Under the pieces are notes generated by a model. It saw nothing but the letters and a program-made list of their open reading frames with translations. It was not told the origin of the DNA and made no database searches. Shown piece after piece: positions 19,505-26,327 of a DNA stretch of 64,000 bases. The stretch comes from JACQFK01 sp964619955. GTDB lineage: Bacteria; Planctomycetota; MHYJ01; JACPRB01. The stretch lies in the NCBI GenBank assembly GCA_964619955.1, contig CAZUJF010000005.1, positions 124,001-188,000 of the forward strand, read 5' to 3'. The translations under genes and the position numbers were made by a program. Positions within the stretch are counted from its first letter, which is position 1. The number at the start of each line of letters is the position of its first letter.

Positions 19505-20398
19505 CTAGGACGGGGGCAGCTTGACCTGCAGGGTGCCGGTGGGGAGCTGCAGGACGTCGTTGGTGCGCACGGGCTTGCGGCGCTTGATCTTGCGGCCGCG
19601 GTAGAGGATGCCGTTGGAGCTCTGCAGGTCGAAGATCCAGAGGATGCCGTCGTGGACCGCCAGGGCCGCGTGGGTGCCGGAGAACATCTTGTCGGGCACG
19701 ACGGTCGCGCATTCGGGGGCGCGGCCGAGCACGTGGGTCTCGCCCTCCTTGATCAGGATCTCCTTCTTCACCTGCGGGTGCTCGAGCGTGACCAGGTAGG
19801 CCTGGTGCTTGGGCATGGTCTCCGTGACGACCATCGAGCTGTCGTCGCCCGCGATGGATTCGGGGCGGAACGTGACGTCCGTCATCGGGTTCGGATTCGG
19901 CTTCTTGAAGACGATGGAGAAGCGGTTGAAGCCCTTGAAGACCTCGGGCCCGTGGGGCAGGAAGCCCTCGCGCTCCGCGGGGGTCATCGAATTCCAGGAC
20001 TCCGCCGTCACGGAGGTCTCGCAGGCGCCCGTCACGGTGAGGAGGCGGGCGGCCAGGTTGACGGTGTTGCCGTGGATGTCGCCGTCCCCGTGGAAGAGCT
20101 CCCCCGTGTGGCAGGCGATGCGGACGGCGAGCTCCTGCATGTTGTCCCGGGCGAGCACGTCGCAGAGGCGGTGGACCTCCTTGGCGCAGTTGAGGGAGCC
20201 GCTCACCTCCTCGAACGTGAGCAGCTGGCCGTCGCCGGTGGACTTGATGAACTTCCCCTTCAGGTCGGGGAGGAATCCCTGGATGCGGGACTCCAGCTTC
20301 TTCACCAGGTCGACGGCGACGGAGTCCGAGACCTTGTTGTACATCTTCACCGACCCGACGAGGTCGGTGAACATGACGGTCATCACGCTTGTTTCCAC
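19505..20398 (-). CDS. Class III nucleotidyl cyclase domain fused to an FHA domain
   Basis: A 297-residue protein from GTG 20398. The N-terminal cyclase homology domain has the two metal Asp residues in MFTDLVGS and STGDGQLL, and the transition-state Asn/Arg pair in GNTVNLAARL, so it may be active in making cAMP or cGMP. The C-terminal FHA domain (about 215-295) shows HVLGRAPECATVVPDKMFSG, THAAL and DLQSSNGILYRG, the phospho-Thr binding core. GTG 20398 is preferred because TACATT at 20412-20407 ends 8 bases upstream and the domain starts right away; ATG 20383 is an alternative. It is divergent from a Ser/Thr kinase gene 68 bases away, so phosphorylation-controlled second-messenger synthesis is a reasonable inference. 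Confidence 0.87.
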   Translation of the reverse strand: METSVMTVMFTDLVGSVKMYNKVSDSVAVDLVKKLESRIQGFLPDLKGKFIKSTGDGQLLTFEEVSGSLNCAKEVHRLCDVLARDNMQELAVRIACHTGELFHGDGDIHGNTVNLAARLLTVTGACETSVTAESWNSMTPAEREGFLPHGPEVFKGFNRFSIVFKKPNPNPMTDVTFRPESIAGDDSSMVVTETMPKHQAYLVTLEHPQVKKEILIKEGETHVLGRAPECATVVPDKMFSGTHAALAVHDGILWIFDLQSSNGILYRGRKIKRRKPVRTNDVLQLPTGTLQVKLPPS

Positions 20399-20406
20399 GA
20401 AATAGG

Positions 20407-20457
20407 AATGTACCCGATTCCGTTCGCAGGACAACGGTTTCTTGCGCTTCGTATAAT
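20407..20457. promoter_or_regulatory. Divergent promoter between cyclase-FHA and kinase genes
   Basis: Only 68 bases separate the two start codons. Minus strand: TACATT at 20412-20407, 8 bases before GTG 20398. Plus strand: TATAAT at 20452-20457, 9 bases before GTG 20467, flanked by TTCG and CGAA. Neither start has a Shine-Dalgarno. Both messages would be leaderless or have a leader of a few bases. Confidence 0.55.
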
Positions 20458-20466
20458 CGAACGCGC

Positions 20467-21300
20467 GTGGAAAATTTTGCGGGGTGCCGGATCCTGGGAA
20501 CCCTGGGCCGGGGCGGGACGGGGACGGTCTACAAGGCGGAGCGGGACGGCCGCACGGTCGCGCTGAAGGTCCTGGCGGAGCCGGCGTCCGCCGACGCGAC
20601 GCAGGTGGCGCGCTTCGTCCAGGAGGGGCGCATCCTGGCGACCCTGGATCATCCCGCGATCGTGAAGATCCTCGACACGGGGGTGGAGCAGGGGCGGCCC
20701 TACCTGGTCCTCGAGTACGTGGAGGGGCCGACGTTCGCGAAATGCATCGAGCGGCGCGCCTTCACCGCGAAGGAGGCCGCGTTCATCCTCTCGGCGGTGG
20801 CCCGCGGCCTGCACCACGCGCACCGGGCCGGGGTGGTGCACGGGGACGTGGGCCCGGCGAACATCCTGCTCAAGAGCGACGGTTCGCCGAAGCTGACGGA
20901 TTTCGGGGTGGCGCGCTTCCGCGGCGGCTCGGTCTGGGCGCCGGGCACGACGGGCGGGACGCCGGTCTACATGAGCCCCGAGCAGGCGGCGGCGATGCAT
21001 GACGTGATCGACGGCCGTTCCGACGTCTACTCTTTGGGGGCCGTGCTTTACGAGACGCTGACGGGACGGGCGCCCTTCGCCGGGCGTTCGACGGCGGAGA
21101 TCCTGGAGCGGGTCGCGAAGACCGTGCCGCCCACGCCGCGACAGCTGGACGCGGCGGTGGATGCGGCCCTGGAGCGGGTGGTGCTGCGCGCGATGGACAA
21201 GGATCCGGCGCGCCGTTATCCTACGGCGAAGGATTTCGCCGACGCCCTGCACGCCTGGGCGGCGGGGGCCACGGACTGGTTTTCGATGCTGCCGTCATGA
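20467..21300 (+). CDS. Soluble Ser/Thr protein kinase, kinase domain only
   Basis: A 277-residue kinase that is nearly all catalytic domain. It has GRGGTGTVYKAE, the ATP Lys in VALKVL, Glu in the C-helix, the catalytic loop HGDVGPANILL, DFG and the P+1 segment GTPVYMSPEQA. The usual HRD is HGD here and Lys two residues after the Asp is Gly, so the loop departs from the standard HRDLKPxN, though the catalytic Asp and Asn are kept. No transmembrane segment. GTG 20467 is chosen because TATAAT ends 9 bases upstream; the frame extends further upstream through the promoter. The stop overlaps the ATG of the FHA-GAF-Fis gene by ATGA, which makes that protein a likely substrate or partner. Confidence 0.92.
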   Translation: MENFAGCRILGTLGRGGTGTVYKAERDGRTVALKVLAEPASADATQVARFVQEGRILATLDHPAIVKILDTGVEQGRPYLVLEYVEGPTFAKCIERRAFTAKEAAFILSAVARGLHHAHRAGVVHGDVGPANILLKSDGSPKLTDFGVARFRGGSVWAPGTTGGTPVYMSPEQAAAMHDVIDGRSDVYSLGAVLYETLTGRAPFAGRSTAEILERVAKTVPPTPRQLDAAVDAALERVVLRAMDKDPARRYPTAKDFADALHAWAAGATDWFSMLPS

Positions 21301-22325
21301 GCAAATTCCACGTCGTCGAGGGTCCGCTCCGGGGGAAGACCTTCGAGATCACCGAGCTCGCCTCCATCGGGCGGGGCGAGACCTGCGCCGTGCGGCTGGA
21401 CGGCCGCCACATCTCGCGCATCCACGCGCGGCTGGAGAAGCGTCCCGAGGGGATGCAGATCAAGGACAACGGCTCGCGCAACGGGATCTTCGTCAACGGG
21501 CAGAACGTGAAGGAGGCCTTCCTCCGTCCGGACGACCTGATCGAGATCGGCGAGCACGTGCTGGTCTTCGATCCCACGAAGGATCCGGACAAGCTGCCGC
21601 GTTCGGCGGCGATCGACAGCATGGCGGATCCCTTCGCCCCGGGCGAGCCGGACGAGCGGCTGCAGAAGCTGCTGGGGGTCGCGGCCTCGCTGGCGGCGCT
21701 GGACGACGAGAAGGAGATCGCGCGGCACCTGCTGGAGGCGCTGATGGTCGGCATCGGCGCGGAGCGCGGTTTCGTGATGGCGGCGGACGCCGCGGGGCAG
21801 CTGCAGCCGCTGGCGCGCAAGGCCCCGGCGGGCGAGGAGTTCGCGCTGTCGAACGTGCTGCACCACCAGGTGGCGCGGGAGCGCCGCGCGGTGATCGCGA
21901 CGGACGTGCTGCGGAAGGAGCCGGACGCGGGCCGCACGGTGGGGGTGCTCTGCGCGCCGCTCGCCACGAAGACGGGCTACCTGGGGCTGGCGTACCTGGA
22001 CTCGAAGCTGCCGGAAGGGGAGACGAAGCCGCGCTTCAAGTCGAGCGATCTGCGCTTCGCCTCCGCGCTCTGCATTTTCGCGGGCACGCGGCTCGCGCAG
22101 CTGCGGCGGATCGGGTCGGGCTCCTGGGCGGGCGCCAAGACGCTGCCCGAGCTGGTCTCGGCCTTCGAGCGGGAGGTCCTCGTGGGGGCCCTGCACGCCG
22201 CGAAAGGCGACCTGGCCGGCGCCTCCAAGGCCCTGGGGATCGAGAAGCCCGCGCTCGAGGAGCGCCTCAAGGCGCTGAAGCTCGTGACCGCCGGCGACAC
22301 GGAGTGGAAGTCCGTCGCGCCGTAG
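21297..22325 (+). CDS. FHA-GAF-Fis protein, candidate regulator without an AAA+ domain
   Basis: A 342-residue protein with three modules. Residues 1-95 are an FHA domain (ASIGRGETCAVRLDGRHISR, IHARL, DNGSRNGIFVNG). Residues 120-265 are a GAF domain (LLEALMVGIGAERGFVMAAD to GYLGLAYLD). The C-terminal 50 residues look like a Fis-type helix-turn-helix (EREVLVGALHAAKGDLAGAS, KALGIEKPALEERLKAL). Sigma-54 activators often carry GAF and Fis parts, but the AAA+ ATPase between them is absent, so this cannot drive sigma-54 open-complex formation. ATGA overlap couples it to the upstream kinase. DNA binding by the Fis part is inference. Confidence 0.82.
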   Translation: MSKFHVVEGPLRGKTFEITELASIGRGETCAVRLDGRHISRIHARLEKRPEGMQIKDNGSRNGIFVNGQNVKEAFLRPDDLIEIGEHVLVFDPTKDPDKLPRSAAIDSMADPFAPGEPDERLQKLLGVAASLAALDDEKEIARHLLEALMVGIGAERGFVMAADAAGQLQPLARKAPAGEEFALSNVLHHQVARERRAVIATDVLRKEPDAGRTVGVLCAPLATKTGYLGLAYLDSKLPEGETKPRFKSSDLRFASALCIFAGTRLAQLRRIGSGSWAGAKTLPELVSAFEREVLVGALHAAKGDLAGASKALGIEKPALEERLKALKLVTAGDTEWKSVAP

Positions 22326-22428
22326 AACGGGAGCCGGTGGACGGTAGCCCGTAGTTGGAAGCCGGTAGGCCCCCCGAATCCTCCACCCGGGCGTTGTTCA
22401 GAGACGGCATGTGTGCTCTCATAGGGGG

Positions 22429-22929
22429 ATGCCGTGCTGTCCCGCCTGTCTCGTCGAGCACCCCCCGGGGACCGAACGCTGCCCGTCCTGCGAGATCGAC
22501 CTGGGGGAGCGTCCGGAGGAGGCGCCGATCGAAGGGGAGGGCCCCCCGCCGGGGCCGCTGGTCACCGTCGCGAGCTTCGATCTGCCGCTGACCGCCACGT
22601 TGCTGTCCAGGCGGCTGGAGGCCGAGGGGATCGAATGTTTCATCGCCGATGCGGAAATCGTCGGTGCGTACAACCTCCTCTCCGGAGCTGTCGGCGGGGT
22701 CAAGGTGCAGGTTCGGGAGTCCGACGCCGCCCGTGCGGCCGCCCTGATCCGGGAAGGCGCCGCCGTACGACCCGCAGCCCCCTCCTGCCCCCGCTGTGGA
22801 TCGACGGAGCTCAGGCGCCGGGGTTTGCCCGTGATCCTGGCCGCCCTGCTGCTTCTGATCGTCGCCGAGTTGTCGCTGTTCCTGTCGGTGCACTGGGAGT
22901 GCCAGAAGTGCCGCCATCGCTGGAAGTGA
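22429..22929 (+). CDS. DUF2007 protein with two zinc ribbons and a transmembrane helix
   Basis: A 166-residue protein. CPACLVEHPPGTERCPSC at the N-terminus and CPRCGSTELRRRG with CQKCRHRW at the C-terminus form two Cys4 zinc ribbons. The middle has the DUF2007 pattern (TVASFDLPLTATLLSRRLEA, EGIECFIADAE, GGVKVQVRESDAARAAALI). A hydrophobic helix (VILAALLLLIVAELSLFLSV) lies between the last two Cys pairs. ATG 22429 directly follows AGGGGG; an in-frame GTG 18 bases upstream is the alternative. DUF2007 is annotated as a putative signal-transducing domain with no fixed role. A strong hairpin follows the gene 23 bases downstream. Confidence 0.8.
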   Translation: MPCCPACLVEHPPGTERCPSCEIDLGERPEEAPIEGEGPPPGPLVTVASFDLPLTATLLSRRLEAEGIECFIADAEIVGAYNLLSGAVGGVKVQVRESDAARAAALIREGAAVRPAAPSCPRCGSTELRRRGLPVILAALLLLIVAELSLFLSVHWECQKCRHRWK

Positions 22930-22951
22930 CCCATGGTCCTTTAAAATGGAA

Positions 22952-22985
22952 AGAGGCCGGATCGGGGGAGGGTGATCCGGCCTCT
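22952..22985. terminator. 12-bp perfect hairpin, probable bidirectional terminator
   Basis: AGAGGCCGGATC at 22952-22963 pairs perfectly with GATCCGGCCTCT at 22974-22985 across a 10-base loop. It follows the DUF2007 gene. On the minus strand the stem is followed by CTTTCCATTTTAAAGG, a T-rich run, so it could also stop leftward transcription from the TPR genes. The plus-side T-tract is weak. Confidence 0.7.
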
Positions 22986-23101
22986 AGAAGAGAGGGTCTT
23001 TGTGTCCTGCATGAGGAGTATCGCCCAGTGCTGTGACAGGATGTGACACAGGCAAGGGCGCCTGCGAATATTCTGCCCGGCCCCCCCCCCCACGGTCGCC
23101 A

Positions 23102-23132
23102 AACACGTTTCCAGACGGTCTGGAAACGTGTT
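23102..23132. repeat. Perfect 31-base palindrome downstream of the TPR gene pair
   Basis: AACACGTTTCCAGAC at 23102-23116 and its exact complement GTCTGGAAACGTGTT at 23118-23132 flank a single central G. It sits 22 bases past the stop of the minus-strand TPR gene, next to an 11-base run of C at 23081-23091. There is no clear T-tract on either side, so it could be a terminator-like hairpin or a dimer-binding DNA site. Confidence 0.75.
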
Positions 23133-23154
23133 GGGGTAGGCGCGGACCTTGGAG

Positions 23155-23934
23155 TTATTCCAGCAAGAGCGCGGCGAGGGCGGGAACGCGGGGGCGTTCG
23201 AGGGCGCCCCAGGCCTGGGTGCCTTCGGGATCCCGCGCGACGGCTTCCAGAAGGGCCTGACGGGCGGCACCCTCCCGCTCCTGGCGGAGCTCGAAAAGAC
23301 AGAGCGCCCAGGAGGCCTCCGCCCGCTCGGGATTCAGCTCGGCCGCCTGACGGAGGACCCGCCGGGCGTCGTCGATCGCCTCCTGCTCCTCGTGGACCCG
23401 GGCAAGTGCGACCAGGTAACGGTCGTCCCAGGGGACCTTGTCGTGCGCCGAGAGCAGCAGCTTTCGGGCGTCGTCGACCCGGTTCTGAGATTCCAGCAGC
23501 CGGGCGAGCAGGGCGACCGCGCTGCCGAGGTGGGGGGCCGCCTTGGAGGCCGCTTCGAACGCCTCCTTCGTGCGGTTCTGCTGGGCGCGCAGCTCCGCGA
23601 GCGCCAGGAGCGCCTCGGGCAGCTCCGGGTCCTCCCCGAGGGCCTGCTGGACGAGGGCCTCGGCTCCGTCGAGGTCGTCCCGTCGCACGAGCAGGGCCGC
23701 CCGGCCGGCCTTGGCGAGCGGCAGCTTCACCCAGCGGTCGGCGGCGTCGAAGTCCCCGAGGGCCTTCGCGTCGGAGCGCAGCAGCCCCCGTTCGTTGTGG
23801 AGGCAGGCGAGTTCGTGGGGGAGATCGTCGTCGGGATGCTCCCGAGCCGCGGATTCCAGGAGCGTGAGGGCCTCATCCCAGCGGCGCTCTTCCGCGAGTT
23901 CGCGGGCGCGCAGCACGGCGTCGACGGGGTCCAT
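23155..23934 (-). CDS. TPR repeat protein
   Basis: A 259-residue protein of tandem TPR-like helix pairs throughout (RARELAEERRWDEALTLLES; GRAALLVRRDDLDGAEALVQ; ARVHEEQEAIDDARRVLRQA). No signal peptide or other domain. TPR arrays act as protein docking scaffolds. It starts 10 bases after the stop of a second TPR gene on the same strand, so the two are probably one transcript. An exact 31-base palindrome lies just past its stop. Partners cannot be deduced from the neighbours; the closest genes are the FHA/kinase block on the left. Confidence 0.82.
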   Translation of the reverse strand: MDPVDAVLRARELAEERRWDEALTLLESAAREHPDDDLPHELACLHNERGLLRSDAKALGDFDAADRWVKLPLAKAGRAALLVRRDDLDGAEALVQQALGEDPELPEALLALAELRAQQNRTKEAFEAASKAAPHLGSAVALLARLLESQNRVDDARKLLLSAHDKVPWDDRYLVALARVHEEQEAIDDARRVLRQAAELNPERAEASWALCLFELRQEREGAARQALLEAVARDPEGTQAWGALERPRVPALAALLLE

Positions 23935-23944
23935 GACGCGGGGC

Positions 23945-24802
23945 TTAGTCGTTCCCGCCCAGGAGACGGCGGAAGTCCCGGTCGGCGGCGAAGTCCCCGA
24001 ACTTGCGCAGCGGGGAGCCGAGGTCGTCCTTCCAGAGCTTCACGGCGCGCTCGCGGTTCAGGGCGACGCAGCGCTTGAGGTAGTCGAGGGCCGGGTCCCG
24101 CTCCCCGCGGGAGGCGTGGTGGCCGGCCAGCCCGAAATTGGCCTCGAAGTTGTTCGCGTTGATCGCGAGCGCGCGCGCCCACCATTCCGGGGCGGCCTCG
24201 CTCTCGCCCTTCGCGTAGACGAGCGAATCGCCGACGGCGGCCTGCAGCACGTCGCTCTCGGGGAAGCGCCCGGCGCCCTCGACGATGAGCTCGTGGGCGC
24301 GGTCCATGTTCTCGAGGCGGAGATACGCCTGCCAGACGCCGCGGTAGAGCTCGGGCGTGGCGTGGCCGAGGCCGAGGGACTGCTCATAGGCGCGCGCGGC
24401 GCTCTTGGGCTCGTCCCAGGCCATCATCAGGTGTCCGAGCGTTTCGTGCGTGGGGCCGAAGCGGTCGTCCGCCTCGAGGGCCTCGGTGAGGAGGCGGTCC
24501 GCCTCGTCCAGGCTTCCCTCGGCGAGATGCGCGCGGGCGAGGGCGACGAGGGCCCCCGGGCGGTGCTCCCAGCGCAGGGACTGCTGGAAATCCGAGCGGG
24601 CCTCGCGCAGGCGGCCCTTCTTCGCGCGGGATTCCCCGCGGCGCAGGAGGACCTCGGCGATCTGGGGACGGATGTCGCCCGCGTCGGGGTATTTCTCGGA
24701 CAAATGCATGAGATCGCGCAGGGCCTCGTCGTACTTCCCGGTGTCGAGCACCTGCGCGACGCGCTTCAGGACCTTGGTGACTTCGCCTTCCTTGGGGGGC
24801 AT
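23945..24802 (-). CDS. TPR repeat protein, first gene of the TPR pair
   Basis: A 285-residue soluble protein with TPR pairs from the N-terminus (VLDTGKYDEALRDLMHLSEK; EVLLRRGESRAKKGRLREAR; ARAHLAEGSLDEADRLLTEA). The start ATG 24802 has GAGGACAGAG just upstream, a usable Shine-Dalgarno. TATATA at 24818-24813 ends 10 bases before the ATG, so it could be a short-leader transcript. The C-terminal part loses clear repeat periodicity and ends RDFRRLLGGND. It shares strand and spacing with the downstream TPR gene, and a divergent low-GC lipoprotein locus lies on its other side. Confidence 0.82.
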   Translation of the reverse strand: MPPKEGEVTKVLKRVAQVLDTGKYDEALRDLMHLSEKYPDAGDIRPQIAEVLLRRGESRAKKGRLREARSDFQQSLRWEHRPGALVALARAHLAEGSLDEADRLLTEALEADDRFGPTHETLGHLMMAWDEPKSAARAYEQSLGLGHATPELYRGVWQAYLRLENMDRAHELIVEGAGRFPESDVLQAAVGDSLVYAKGESEAAPEWWARALAINANNFEANFGLAGHHASRGERDPALDYLKRCVALNRERAVKLWKDDLGSPLRKFGDFAADRDFRRLLGGND

Positions 24803-25028
24803 CTCTGTCCTCTATATACACGACGCCCGGGGCCGTGCGTTTGTTCCCCCGAAGTGTACCCCATCCAGGCTCCGGCCGTCCCGGTTTCCCTTCTTCGCTC
24901 CTTTGGTACTGGGCTTCGAAGGACAAGAGGGCACGGCCCGATGGGGTATGTTCTAACTGAGAGTGGATGTCCGACGAAGATCGGATCAGGCTGGCGAGCT
25001 TGAGCTATCCGGCCTGGGAGAAGGCCAG

Positions 25029-26312
25029 TTAATTGCTGATGCCGCCTCCGGAGCCGGACGATCCCAGTTCAACCCACTGCAATCCATCCCAGCGCTTCAA
25101 GTAGATGGCCGCGCGGTTAGGACTCGTATCGACCCAAGCTGCCGCTGGGGCATTTGCCGTGTCCCGAGCAAGCGAGGGATTCTGGGAGGCGCCCGAGGTA
25201 TTACTAAGCCCGATTCCAGAACCAGAGCCGCCGAGTTGCACCCACTGCAATCCATCCCAGCGTTTGAGGAAGATCTCGCTGTCGGCGGTACCTTCCTGCC
25301 AGGCAACCAAGGATTGGTTCCCAGATTCAAGCGTCAAGGAGCATGCTTGGGACGCGACCGAGGTTCCGCTAATTCCCCCGCCGGTTGCAGAACTCGCAAG
25401 CTCAATCCACTGCGCTCCATCCCATCGCTTGAGGTAGATCTCTAGATTGCCGGGGGTCCCATCCTGCCAGGCAATCACGGGACTCCCTGTGCTCTCCAGG
25501 GCCAGGCTTGGGAACTCGGAGATCCCCGTGGTATTGCTCACTCCTCCCGTTGAGGCTGACCCTGCCAGCTCTTCCCAGGCCGCTCCGGTCCATCGTTTGA
25601 AATAGACCTCGAGGTTGCCCGAAGTGCCATCCTGCCAGGCAACGGCGGGGTGGCCCACGGTGTTGAGGGCCAGCGACGGGGCTGCGCCGATGCCGGTCGC
25701 GGCGATCCCTGAGGCCGTCGCGGAGCTCCCGACTTCGACCCAGGCTGCGCCGGTCCAGCGCTTGAGATACAGGCTCCAGGTGGCGGTCATCGGAGCGACA
25801 CGTTCCCAGGCGACCACGGGGTTATCGGCCGCATCCACGGCAAGCGTCGGGTGGTAGGCGCTTCCGCCGCCGATGCCGAAACTGCTGATGCCCCCGGCGC
25901 TCGCCGAACCTCCCAGTTCAATCCAGGAAGCACCGTTCCAGCGCATGAGATAGATCTCGGAGTTACCCGATGCCGTATCACACCAGGCGACCATAGGGTT
26001 GCCTGTGGAATCGATCGCCACGACTCCATCCGAAGCGCTTTGCGGGGAGTTGCTGATGCCACCGCCGCTCCCGGAGGCGCCCAGTTCTTCCCAAACGGCG
26101 CCGGTCCATCGCCTCAAGTAGATCTGGGAGCGACCGGAAGCGGTTCCCTGCCATCCCACGACGGGATTGGAACCGAAGATGGCGATGCTAGGCGATCCAA
26201 ACGATAACATCTGCGGAGGAAGATCGTCGTCCCGGTTCTCGCAGGCAGGGACGAGGGAGGACAGTGCTGCCAGCATGGCCAAACGGACCCACAGCAGTTT
26301 GCCACTTCGCAT
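25029..26312 (-). CDS. Seven-repeat beta-propeller-like lipoprotein
   Basis: A 427-residue lipoprotein (signal then LVPAC lipobox, Cys 24). The mature part is seven near-identical repeats of roughly 50-57 residues built on S-L-A-x-x-S-x-G-x-P-x-V-A-W-Q followed by IYLKRWDGAQWIEL and a Gly/Ser linker GGGISN. Seven copies of the K/R-R-W-x-G-x-x-W unit fit a seven-bladed propeller. Repeats are unusually alike at both protein and DNA level, a sign of recent duplication. CTGGAGGGG before ATG 26312 marks the start. It follows the subtilase gene by 15 bases on the same strand. GC content is visibly lower than in surrounding genes. Confidence 0.85.
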   Translation of the reverse strand: MRSGKLLWVRLAMLAALSSLVPACENRDDDLPPQMLSFGSPSIAIFGSNPVVGWQGTASGRSQIYLRRWTGAVWEELGASGSGGGISNSPQSASDGVVAIDSTGNPMVAWCDTASGNSEIYLMRWNGASWIELGGSASAGGISSFGIGGGSAYHPTLAVDAADNPVVAWERVAPMTATWSLYLKRWTGAAWVEVGSSATASGIAATGIGAAPSLALNTVGHPAVAWQDGTSGNLEVYFKRWTGAAWEELAGSASTGGVSNTTGISEFPSLALESTGSPVIAWQDGTPGNLEIYLKRWDGAQWIELASSATGGGISGTSVASQACSLTLESGNQSLVAWQEGTADSEIFLKRWDGLQWVQLGGSGSGIGLSNTSGASQNPSLARDTANAPAAAWVDTSPNRAAIYLKRWDGLQWVELGSSGSGGGISN

Positions 26313-26327
26313 CCGCCCCTCCAGGCG

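Noticed and set aside
25029..26312. CRISPR-like array suggested by regularly spaced repeats
   Set aside because: The repeats are about 150-170 bases, keep the reading frame and encode a repeated protein unit.
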